Below, piece by piece: positions 11,169-21,507 of a stretch of 64,000 nt of DNA; position 1 is the first letter of the stretch, and each line of letters begins with the position of its first letter. The position numbers and the translations under genes were made by a program. The notes beneath the pieces were generated by a model. That model saw only the letters and a program-made list of their open reading frames with translations. It ran no database searches and was not told the origin of the DNA. Origin of the DNA: Piper betle (taxonomy: Eukaryota > Streptophyta > Magnoliopsida > Piperales > Piperaceae); assembly GCA_033002965.1 (NCBI GenBank), contig JAURVB010013822.1, positions 35,470-99,469 on the forward strand, in the 5' to 3' direction.

Positions 11169-12632
11169 GTTGGACATGATGGAGCCAAGATTGTATGTTT
11201 AAAGAAGAACTTGAACAAATCCTTTCCAATGAAGGATTTGGAATCAACAAAGCAATTCTTGAGAATGTCTATTCGGCGTGACAGGGGAGTTAGAAAGCAT
11301 TGGGTGTCACAGGAAAAGTACATATAAAATGTAATTGAAAAATTCAACATGAAAGATGCAAAACCGGTTGGAGTTCTATTTGGGGGTCACTTTAAGTTGA
11401 AAAAAATTGACTTAAGTGAAACAAAGAAGGAAATGACAAAGGTTCTTTATGCTTCTATGGTTGATAGTTTGATGTATGCTATGGTTTGTACAAGGTCGGA
11501 CGTATCATATGCAGTTAGAATGGTTAGCAGACATTTAGTAAATCCGAGTAAAAAATATTGGCAACCAGTTAAATGGATAATGAGGTACTTGAGAGGTACA
11601 TCCAAAATATGTTTATATTTTAGAATTGATAAATATTTATTGGTTGGTTACATCGATGCAGACAGGGGAAGTGACTTGGAACAAGAAGGTCAACATCTAG
11701 GTTTGTTGTTAATTTTGCTAATGGGATTGTGTCTTGGCAGTCTAGGTTGTAAAAGTGTGTTGCATTATCTACAACTGAAGCCGAATTTATTGCTATTACA
11801 GAAGCTTGCAAGGAGATGTTATGGACAAAAAGATGTTTGAATGAAATTAATGTTAAATAGGAGAGATACATTGTACACTGCAATAGCCAGAGTGCAATTC
11901 ACCGAAGTAAGAATTCAAGTTTTTATTGAAGGAGCAAATACATTGATGTGAGATATCATTGGATAATAGATGTGTTGGAAAGTATATCTCTTAAGCTAAC
12001 AAAAATTCATATTGAAAGGAATGTTTCAGACATGGTCATTAAAGTTGTGTCAAAAGAGAAACATGTTTATTGTAAGAATGGAGCAGGCATAGATGGAGCT
12101 TCCCATGCCAGTTAAAGGTATTTCATAGAGTGGGAGGTTTGTTGGGTTGTCTCTCTTCCGTAAATACATGAAACTGTAACCCTATTTTAGGCAAAAACCA
12201 AGATTTTGTAGATTTGCTTGAATAAAAGCAATGTCACGATGCTTTTCTTTTTTGGTTTTGGGTTATGGAGAAAAAAGGGTCACGATGGGAGAAATGAAAA
12301 TTGTGTGAATTGAAGAAAGATGAATGTTTTGTTGAGAATCGTTTGAAATCGTCAATGGTAACCTCGCTAAATTCTTAATCTGTAATATTTTTCTGTTCTT
12401 TTATTTGTTTGTGGCTAATACTAATTGTGTAAAAATTACAATCAATTGGTATTTGGTAGTTTGTTCTCTTGTGGATATTTTTGTATCAACTTGTGAATTT
12501 TATCTTGCTCATTTGTCCCATGGTTTGTCCATATTGGAAGGTATTTCTTTTTTGGTTAATGTGGTGTTTATTTCGATTGGTACTTTTCATCCTTACTTGT
12601 TGAATGGAGATTTTGTTTGGTTAATCCAAACA
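11169..12632 (+). mobile_element. Truncated Ty1/copia element: RT end, RNase H, 3' LTR
   Basis: The element is cut at its 5' side inside RT, precisely at the Tekay-like LTR. Readable blocks are VGHDGAKI, FNMKDAKPVG, SLMYAMVCTRSDVSYAV, MRYLRGTSK, GYIDAD, YIDVRYHWI and ERNVSDM, which is RT tail plus copia RNase H; stops and frameshifts interrupt them. A purine-rich tract precedes an LTR at 12140-12632 (TGTTGGGTTG to AATCCAAACA) related to the inner part of the LTRs of the copia element at 15395-21329, with which its coding part is also closely similar. Confidence 0.85.
12140..12632 (+). repeat. 3' LTR of truncated copia element (short form)
   Basis: About 493 bp, matching in reverse complement the segments 15766-16285 and 20799-21329. 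It lacks the additional approximately 380 bp that those LTRs carry beyond this point. Downstream sequence at once becomes a gypsy gag-protease remnant on the other strand. Confidence 0.8.
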
Positions 12633-12639
12633 ATTTCAA

Positions 12640-14460
12640 CATCTCAACGACCTGTTTCTCAATCTCCTCTTTTTGGTAATGAGGATAACAATGTGGTTTG
12701 GATTTGCACAATAGACTTTCATCCTACATAATAATGCAATGATCACAACTTCGAGCTGCAGGTAACCCAATGGCTGCACAAAATATAGAGCAACAAGTCG
12801 CCAACAGCTCATTCGGTTGTTGCAATTGAACCTGCGACAACTACTGTTCTTCCACTTTAGTATCATACTCAACCACCTATAACACTTCTGGGATTTCTGT
12901 GGACTCAATCATGACCATCAATTCATTCTGCAAGAGTAATGATGTTTCTGGAGTTGCCAATCCTTGAAGCTCCACTGTTCTGCCATTCTCCACAACACTC
13001 ATTTTCTTCCATGCAAAGTTCCAATTGATAGCTCCTAAAGTGCTTAACCACTTTGTTCCCAAAACAATATCTTAATCCTGCATGAAAATCCAAGACATGA
13101 AAATCAACATACAGTCGATAACTCTGCAATTTCACCTTTAATCCTGCACATACCCCATGTGACTGCATATGGAGACGAGTGGCAACTTTCACCTTCAAGT
13201 GCATGTTCCTTAAGACTAGTGAATTCAAAGCTTCTACCACCCTGGAGCTTGTAAAGTTATGAGTTCTCCCTGAACTAATAGCACAATGATTTGCATCCCT
13301 TCAATCACTCCTAAGACCCTCATTGTCTGTCACAATGGACCCTTTCACTGCATGAAGAGAAATCTCTGATTCACTCTCTCTTCTTATCATGTATTCCATC
13401 AATTTCTCTTCTTCTTCATCACTTCCAGAAGCTTCTAACAGAAACAACTTGCATTTGTGCCCCACTTCATACCTTTCATCACGGTCGAAACATAAGCCCT
13501 TAACCCTTCTTTGACATCCGACGGCGACAATTTCTTGGTTAGTAAAGATTTTGAGGTAGACGCCTGTTTAGCAACATTAGTGGTATTGTCCTTCTCTGCA
13601 TGTCCATTCTTGAAGCCTACTGTTGTTTTCCATTGATCTTCCCACAGCTTTGCACTTGAAAATTTCCTTCTATCCATTGCACCGGTATGATACCTTGTCA
13701 GTTTTGCTATTAACCTTTCATGCTTTTGCGATAAGCATGCTACCAAGAACAAGGTGCCTGGTTGCGAAATTTCCACATTGGCTTATATTTGTTCCTTTAA
13801 TCCACTAACAAAGTATGAACGTAGTTGACTCTCTTGGTATCCCTTTTGTTTTGCTTAATGATTTCTCCAACTGGATCAAGTATTCCACACCGTACCTTCC
13901 TGCTGCAACTTAATAAGTTCTACTACTGAATCCTCATACGGTGAAGGACCAAGAACAAGGTTCCTTGTCAGTTTTGCTATTAACCTTTCATGCTTTTGCG
14001 ATAAGCATGCTACCAAGAACAAGGTGCCTGGTTGCAAAATTTCCTCATTGGCTTTGATTTCTTCCTTTAATCCACTAACAAAGTATGAATGTAGTTGATC
14101 TCTTGGTATCCCTTTTGTTTTGCTTAATGATTCTCAAACGGGATCAAGTATTCCACACCGTACCTTCCTGCGCAACTTAATAAGTTCTGTTACTGAATCC
14201 TCATATGGTGAAGGACCAAAGCTGCTTAAAATTCTTTCTCTAAATTCTTCCCATGGCCTGCCTCCTCATATAATATCCTATACCAAATCTGTGCACGACC
14301 TAGCAAGTGATAGCTTAGCCATTAAAACTTGATCATCTTCTGGAATATCATGATACCAAAAGAACTGTTCCGCTTGATTAATCCAATATGTTGGATCTGA
14401 TTCCCCATCAAACTTTTGGAATCTCAAGCTTAATCTGTTTAACAAATTTAGAGTGTGTAT
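12640..14460 (-). pseudogene. Ty3/gypsy gag-protease remnant
   Basis: On the minus strand the order is Gag then protease. FDGESDPTYWINQAEQFFWY, HDIPEDDQVLMAKLSL and GRPWEEFRERIL are read at about 14430-14230, and DIVLGTKWLSTLGAINWNF with ENGRTVELQG (protease-to-RT linker) at about 13070-12950. It resembles the corresponding parts of the intact Reina-like element at 41.4-46.6 kb. Many stops and frameshifts and an internal tandem duplication show it is dead; RT and integrase are missing. Confidence 0.8.
13693..14235. repeat. 280-bp imperfect tandem duplication
   Basis: The block starting CCTTGTCAGTTTTGCTATTA at 13693 recurs at 13973, with the same downstream order (GCATGCTACCAAGAACAAGG, CACCGTACCTTCCTGC, GGTGAAGGACCAA). 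It duplicates part of the gag remnant and contributes to its frame breaks. Confidence 0.88.
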
Positions 14461-14602
14461 ACTCTGAGAGATTCCTAAAGTCTCAGAGCTGGAGACGTGA
14501 CAGTTGATATCGTGGTTGGGGATTTCCTATCCCACTCTCTTTGAAGAAATCACTCTATTTATAGACACCACTCTGAGCACTGGGATATTCATATTCCCGT
14601 TC

Positions 14603-15389
14603 ACAAGCCAGCTGCATCTTTTTCATCCATCAATCACTTCTTCGCAATCGAATTTCGGTTTTTTGGATCCAAAAATCGAATCTTATTCAATTTTTATCTC
14701 CATTGTTTGAGTTGTTCATTGATTTCTCTATCAATCGATAGGTGTAGATTGTGGTGAGGCGAGCCTCGATGCTAAGTGGTGCCGGCCGTCACCATTTGTT
14801 GGTGAGTTCGTTGTTTTTGTTGAGTTGCAGATTTTAATTGCATATTGTGCGTCCTTTTCGTTGTATAATTGATCTTGCTTTTGTAAGTCGTTGTTTTCTT
14901 GGTTCTGCTGTGTTGTTGTGATGTAAAGGTTGCTCTTTTGAGGTCTGTGGGATTTCCTAGTGTCTATTGATATTTGAATGATGCATCTGATTTATTAGTA
15001 TTGATTGGAATGTAATTTGATGTATTAGTAAGGCAGGGTTTTGGGTTTTATCCTTTAGCACTATGGCATTGGTTTTTGTTTCCGGGGCATTTTTTTTTGG
15101 ATTTTAATTGAAAATCTGAAGTTGTTTGTATGCATGTTCATTCACAATGCTGAAAATGTTTTTTTTTAGAAAACAATTATTTATTGAGGCTATTGAAGGA
15201 TTGGTGTGACTAGTTTTAATAGCAAGCTTGTGCATTTTGATTCATATCGTTGGCATTGTATCTGACTTGTGTCTAGTGCTTCTTACTTGGGTGCTGATTT
15301 CATCTGTATGCCTTCTTAACCAGGATCTGTAGAGTTTGGATTGTATATCCTTGACTTCTTTTGGATTCATGGATGTAAATTCAACTCAT
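14603..15389 (+). other. Possible 5' leader/intron of PMT-type gene
   Basis: This stretch up to the copia insertion is transposon-poor and looks like a leader followed by an intron. A stretch ending TGTATGCCTTCTTAACCAGG near 15325 resembles the pre-exon sequence TCTATCTACTTTCTCATCCAGG at 21480-21500 just before the PMT coding part, including a shared GTGTCTAGTGCTTCTTACTT-like block. I infer that it belonged to the PMT locus and that the two acceptor-like regions are duplicates; there is no coding proof. Confidence 0.35.
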
Positions 15390-15394
15390 TAACC

Positions 15395-16285
15395 TATTGG
15401 GCCCATAGGCCCCTAAATGGGACTTCCAATAAGTTTTACGGACCTCTTTTAATCTAAAAATTAGCTTAAGAAATAAGGTTTTCTCACTAACCTATATACA
15501 AGCCACTAGTCACCTCCAAACATGACATGGAAGAAATCGAACAATTCTCTCCCTCACACATCATACCACCCGAATCATCTCCTCCTTATCACATGCTAGG
15601 TCCACATGTTATAATGAAATTCCATTAGATTTCAATTCGGGCTACCCCATCCGAATCATCTACCCCTCACCACATGCTACGCCCACATGTTATAGTGAAG
15701 TTTCGGGATACTCCAATTCGGGTTGGCTCGAGGCAACACTAAAACCAACCAGGCTGTGATACCACTGCTAGGATTAACCAAACAAAATATTAATTCAACA
15801 AGTCTCAATCAAAATAGATACACCAAACAACCTGAAAGGAAATACCTTCCAAAATGGACAAAACAAATTTTACGTCCCCCAAATTTGAGGAAAAACCACA
15901 GGGCAAATGACCAAGATAAAATTCACAAGTTGATACAAAAATATCCATAGGAGAACAAACTCCCCAATACTAGTTTATTGTAGTTTCTACAAAATTGGTA
16001 TTAACCACAAATAAATAGAAGAACAAAAAAATATCACAGATTAAGAACTTCGCTAGGCTACCATTAACGATTACAAACTGAATCTGAACAAAACATTCAC
16101 ATTTCTTCAATCCACACAATTTTCTCTTCTCTCTGTCGCCCTTTTTTCTCCTAAACCCAAAACCAAAGAAGAAAAACGTCTGACGTTGCTTTAATCCTTT
16201 CAATGAAGCAAATCTACAAAATCTTGGTTTTTGTCCAAAACAAGGTTGTAATTTTATGTATTTACGGAGGAGGGACAACCCAACA
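15395..16285 (-). repeat. 3' LTR of copia element
   Basis: It pairs with 20414-21329. It contains, at about 15751-15765, a second tRNA-iMet-like site (TGGTATCACAGCC on the minus strand) just beside an inner boundary at 15766. Confidence 0.88.
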
Positions 16286-16299
16286 AACCTCCCCTTCCC
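16286..16299 (-). other. Polypurine tract of copia element
   Basis: The minus strand reads GGAAGGGGAGGTT directly before the 3' LTR, the usual site of plus-strand priming. Confidence 0.85.
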
Positions 16300-16316
16300 G
16301 ACTCCATGAAATACCT

Positions 16317-19300
16317 CTAGCCGGGATGGGAAGCTCCATCCATGCCTGTTCCATTCCTACAATAAACATGTTTTTCCTTTGACACAACTTTACTCATCAT
16401 GTCTGAAACATTCCTTTCAGTATGAATTTTTATTAGCTCAAGAGATTTACTTTCCAGCACATCGCTTATCCAGTGATATCTCACATCAATATGTTTGCTC
16501 CTTGAATGAAAACTTAAATTTTTACTCAAGTGAATTACACTCTGGCTATCACAGTGTACAATGTATCTCTCCTGTTTAACACCAATTTCATTCAAAAATC
16601 TCATCGACCATAGCATCTCCTTGCAAGCTTCTGCAGTAGCAATAAATTTGGCTTCAATTGTAGATAATGTAACACACTTTTGCAACCTAGATTGCCAAGT
16701 CACAACCCCATTAACAAAATTAACAACAAACCCAGATGTTGACCTTCTTGTCTCCAAGTCACCTGTGATGTCTGCATCGATATAGCCAACCAATAAATGT
16801 TTATCACTTTCAAAACACAAACACATTTTGGATGTACCTCTCAAGTACCTCATTATCCATTTAACTGCTTGTCAATGTTCTTTGCTTGGATTTTGCTAAA
16901 TGTCTGCTAACTGTTCCAACTGCACTGCATATACTATGTCCGGCCTTGTACAAACCATACATCAAACTACCAACCGCAGAAGCATAAGGAACCTTGTCAT
17001 TTCCTTCATCTATGTTTCAGCTTAAGTCACTTTTTTCAACTTGAAGTGACCCCCAAGTGGAACTCCAACCGGCTTTGCATCTTTCATGTTGAATTTTTCA
17101 AGTACTTTTTCTATGTATTTTTCCTGTGACACTCAAAGCTTACTAGCTCTCCTATCATGCTGAATGGACACTCCCAAGATTTGCTTTGCAGATCCCAAAT
17201 CCATCATTGCAAATGATGTGTTCAAGTTCTTTTTAAAACTTGCAATCTTGGCTCCATCATGTCCAACAATCAACATGTCATCCACATAAAGCAATAGAAT
17301 AATAAAGTCACCATCATCAAACCACTTGATGAACACACAATGATTAGAAACAGACTTCTTGTACCCATTCTTTTCCATAAAGGAGTCAATTTTTTTTACC
17401 ACTATTTAGGAGCTTGCTTCAAACCATACAAACTCTTTTTTAGTCTCCACACCATCTATTCCTTTCCTCTAACTTTAAAACCCTCTGGTTGCTCCATGTA
17501 TATGGTCTCCTCAAGATCACCATGTAGAAAGGCTATCTTCACATCTATCCAAACTTACAGTGAAAGTCAGAACAATTCTAATAGAAAACATTTTAACAAC
17601 AGGAGAAAAAATTTCATTGAAATCAATACCTTTCTTCTGTCCAAAGCCCTTCAACACCAACCTTACCTTGTACCTTGGTTGTTTGTTGTTTTCTTCATTT
17701 TTAATCCTGTAGACCCATTTATTCTTTAATACTCTCTTCCGTTAGGAAGATTCACCAACTCGTAGGTGTGATTATCATGTAAAGATTTCACTCATCTTGC
17801 ATTGCCTTCAACCACTTCTCCTTGTCTACATGAGCTTTGACCTCACTGAAATTTTCTGGTTCTCCACATTTAGTAATTTCACATATTCTGCTGATGGATA
17901 TCTCTTGTTGATGGAACTAGTTCACGAGCTGATCTCCTCACATTAGTTGGCTGCCCTTGATGAAAATCTGCCTGTTCTTGTCCAACATCATTAACAAACT
18001 CATTAGAAATATCATCCGACACCACATCGTCACCCTCATCATCAATAGATGGGGGAACAATTATGTCATCCCGAGCCTCCTCTTCACTTTTATTTGAGGT
18101 TGAATGTTCTTTTATCTTTTCCAAGCTTTCCTGATATTTTGTTTGAGAAACTTCTTCCTTGTCAAAGTCCTTAACTGTTTGATCCCTCTAGAAAACTACA
18201 TCTCTGTTTCAAATAAGTTTTCTATTCTTAGGATCCCAAAGTTTGTATCCAAACTTATCATCACCATATCCTGAAAAAATACATTCTACGGCTCTAGAGT
18301 GAAGCTTAGCTCTTTGCTCCTTGTGCACATGTGCAAAGGCTTTACAACCAAAGACTCTCAAATGAGAATAACTAACTTTTTTGTCACTCCAAACCCTTTC
18401 TTGTATGTCATTGTCTAGAGCATATGTGGGAGATCTGTTGATCAGATAACAAGTTGTGCTCATGACCTCACCCCAGAAGTTTTTAGGCAACTTAGCTATA
18501 GAAAAAATACTTCTAAACCTCTCAGAGATGATCCTATTCAATCTTTCAGTCACTCCATTATGTTGAGGAATATAAGGAACCGTCTTCCTATGCCTAATCC
18601 CGTGCTTGCTACAATATTCATCAAACTCAACCAAACAATATTCACCATCATTATTACTTCTAAGGCATTTTAAGAGCTTACTGGTTTCTCTTTAAACCAA
18701 TACATGAAAATTCTTAAAGATGATAAAAACATCACTTTTATTTTTATGTCATAAGCCCACACCTTCCTAGAAGTATCATCAATAAAAATGACAAAATAAA
18801 TAGAACTGCAATGAGATTTTACCTCCATTGGCCCACACATATCAGTGTGTACCAACTCAAGAACTTCTGACTTCTTTGTACTTGTGCTTCCAAAGGATGT
18901 CTTACGTTGTTTCCCCACCAAACAATGGTCACAAGGACTAATTGTGATGTCCTTGACCTTGGGAAGGAAATTTAGTATCTTCAACGTCTCTAGTCCCTTC
19001 TCACTCATGTGTTCTAATCAATGATGCCACAAATCAGCAGTGGAATCAGGTGAGGAGATATTAACTTTTCCTCGATCTAGACTCGTCTCAGTCTTGCACA
19101 ATGTACAATACTTCTTCCCTTTAGCAACAATAAGAGAACCTTTCACAAGTTTCAACACACCTTGCGCAAATTGTGAACAAAATTCTTCATCGTCAAGCAC
19201 TCTGGTTGACAACAAAGTCATCCTTAAATCTGGAATATGTCTGACATTTTTAAACTCCAATTTGCAAACCATGTTTATAACTATATGGACATCCCCAAGT

Positions 19301-20286
19301 CCTATAATTTTAGAAGTATCACTATTTCTCATCTTCAATATACCCAAATCCAAAGGTTCATAGATAGTAAAGAAATTTTTGCTTGGAGTGGAATGGAATG
19401 ATGCTCCCGAGTCAACTACCCAATTAGCATCACAATCAGCCGTCAAACAACCATTCCCACAATCAGAAAAAATCACCAAGCCATCATGTAAAACATTAAT
19501 ATTCTTTTCTCCTTTATCATTGTTGTCCTTATTTTTCAAGTCTTTCTTGATCTTCCAACAATCTTTTTTGATATGCCCTGTCTTGTCAAAATAATAACAC
19601 TTTAAGTTCTTCCTGGATTTAGACCTTCTTCGACTCTTGTCCCATCTATTTGTGTCTCTATTTCTTGATCTACCTCTTGCCTCTTATGCCACTAATGCAT
19701 AAGACCCAGAAATTGGTAGAGATTTTCATCTCACCTCCTCATTCAGTAAATTGCTTATTACCATGTCTATTGTGAGTTTTCCATCTAGAGCTACATTGCT
19801 CAAAGAGATCACCAATGTTTCCTGGTTCTCTGGCAATTTGTTGAGGAGCAGGATAACTTGTCATTCCTCATATAAAGTCATCTTCATCTTGGCAAGTTGA
19901 GTAATAATACTCTTCATCTCATTGAGATGCTCACTTATGTCTGTTCCATCCTTATACCTGAAGTTTACTAATTTTCTTATCAAAAGGGTCTTGTTGCCAG
20001 CATTATTCCTCTCATAAACTTCTTAGAGTTTATCCCATATAACTTTTGAGGATGTAAAATTTAGAAACATGATGATACACAACTTCATCTACCTATTGTC
20101 TCAAACAGGTCATAGCCTTCCTATGCAACTTATTCCAGTCTTTATCAACCACCACTACCGGTTTCTGACTAGTGATAGATTCATACAAATCCTTGTAATA
20201 TAAATGATCAATCATTTTCCCTTTCCAATAGTGCTAGTTATTCAGCCCTTTAAAATATATCATCTTAACATACTTTTCATCAACCA
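16317..20286 (-). pseudogene. Ty1/copia gag-pol polyprotein, degenerate
   Basis: The frame begins with MVDEKYVKMIYFKGLNN near 20286 (Gag) and is broken many times. A zinc-knuckle remnant GHIKKDCWKIKK lies near 19560, with its first cysteines damaged. Protease is seen at 19018-19539 (NWVVDSGASFHSTP), the GAG-pre-integrase block at about 18890-19008 (CDHCLVGKQRKTSF), and the integrase core with VHTDMCGPMEV, VIFIDDTSR and PQHNGVTERLN at 18209-18860. RT pieces with LLYVDDMLIVGHD lie at 17133-17402, and RNase H with GYIDADITGDLETRRSTSGF at 16317-16853. The order PR-INT-RT-RH defines Ty1/copia; the motifs suggest the Tork/Tnt1 group. Individual domains stay open for 80-180 codons, so inactivation is moderately old. 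Confidence 0.88.
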
Positions 20287-20398
20287 TCTTGTTGAAATAT
20301 AAATCAGAAACACACCAACTAGGCTCTGAGCAATTTCGTTGAACACCTAGCATACATCAAATATCATCAGCAACCAAAACTTGCAAACCAAACAACTT

Positions 20399-20411
20399 GG
20401 CTCTGATACCA
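20399..20411 (-). other. Outer primer-binding site of copia element
   Basis: The minus strand reads TGGTATCAGAGCC two bases inside the 5' LTR boundary at 20414. This is the site consistent with the target-site duplication and LTR ends. Confidence 0.9.
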
Positions 20412-20413
20412 CT

Positions 20414-21329
20414 TGTTGGGCCCAATGGGCCCCCCAATGGGCCCCCCAAAGGGACTTGTAACATGTTTTACGAGCCTCTCTTAATCCAAAAACTAGCTTA
20501 AGGAATAAGGCTTTCTCATTAGCCTATATAAAAGCCACCAGTCACCTCCAAACATGGTGTGGGATAAACCCAACAGTTCTCCCCTTCACACATCATACAA
20601 CTCGAATCATTTCCCCTTTACCACATACTAGGTCCACATGTTATAGTAAAATTTCATAAGACTCCAATTCAGGCTAGCCACCTGAATTATTTCCCCCTCA
20701 CCACATACTAGGCCTACATGTTATAATGAAGTTTTGACAAACTCTAATTCGGGTTGACCCGAGGCATCACTAAAACCAACCAGGCTTTGATACCACTGTT
20801 GAGATTAACAAAAGAAAATCCCCATTCAACAAGTAAGGATGAGAAGTACCAATTAAAATAGATACACCAAAAACCTGAATGGAAATACCTTCCAAAATGG
20901 ACAAAACAAATTTTACGTGAAAACCCCAAATTTGGGAGAAAACCATGGGGCAAATGACCAAGATAAAATTCACGAGTTGATACAAAAATATCCATAGGAG
21001 AACAAGCTCCCCAATTCTAATTTACTATAGTTTCTATAAAATTGGTATTAACCACAAATGAATAGAAAAATAGAAAAAAATTACAAATTAAGTACTTGGA
21101 GAAGTTACCATTGATGATTGCAAACGAATCTCAACAAAATATTCATCTTTCTTCAATCCACATAATTTTTCTCTTCTTCTTGTCGCCCTTTTTCTCTAAA
21201 ACCAAAACCAAAGAAGAAAAGCATCTTACGCCGCTTTTATTCCTTTCAACGAAGTAAATCTACAAAATTTTGGTTTTACCCAAAATAGAGTTATAATTCA
21301 TGTATTTACGGAGGAGGGACAATCCAACA
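20414..21329 (-). repeat. 5' LTR of copia element (compound)
   Basis: TGTTGGGCCC at 20414 to AATCCAACA at 21329. It consists of a 385-bp part (20414-20798), whose inner end carries TGGTATCAAAGCC (minus strand), and a 531-bp part (20799-21329) with its own TGTTGAG...CCAACA ends. The latter corresponds to the short LTR at 12140-12632. Confidence 0.85.
20786..20798 (-). other. Second, internal PBS-like site inside the LTR
   Basis: The minus strand reads TGGTATCAAAGCC next to the inner boundary TGTTGAGATTAAC at 20799. It differs from the outer site by one base. The left LTR has its counterpart at about 15751-15765. Confidence 0.82.
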
Positions 21330-21507
21330 TAACCTTCTATAGAGAAACAAAATTCTGTAGTAGAGTGTGAAACAAAAAATTTGTTGATTTTCATTTGTAG
21401 GACTAGATTTATTGACATTTTGTCCGATTTGTCTCTAGTACAGAACCAGCCAGTGTTTCTTACTTGTATCCTAATTTAATCTATCTACTTTCTCATCCAG
21501 GATTAAA

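Larger units (their letters stand above)
15395..21329 (-). mobile_element. Ty1/copia element with compound LTRs, degenerate
   Basis: A complete minus-strand element flanked by the perfect 5-bp duplication TAACC (15390-15394 and 21330-21334). LTRs are 15395-16285 (891 bp; first bases mutated to TATTGGG) and 20414-21329 (916 bp; TGTTGGG to CCAACA). A primer-binding site abuts the right LTR and a polypurine tract abuts the left one. The polyprotein is of Tork/Tnt1-like type with numerous stops. It sits between leader-like sequence at 14.6-15.4 kb and the PMT coding remnant at 21.5 kb. Confidence 0.92.
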
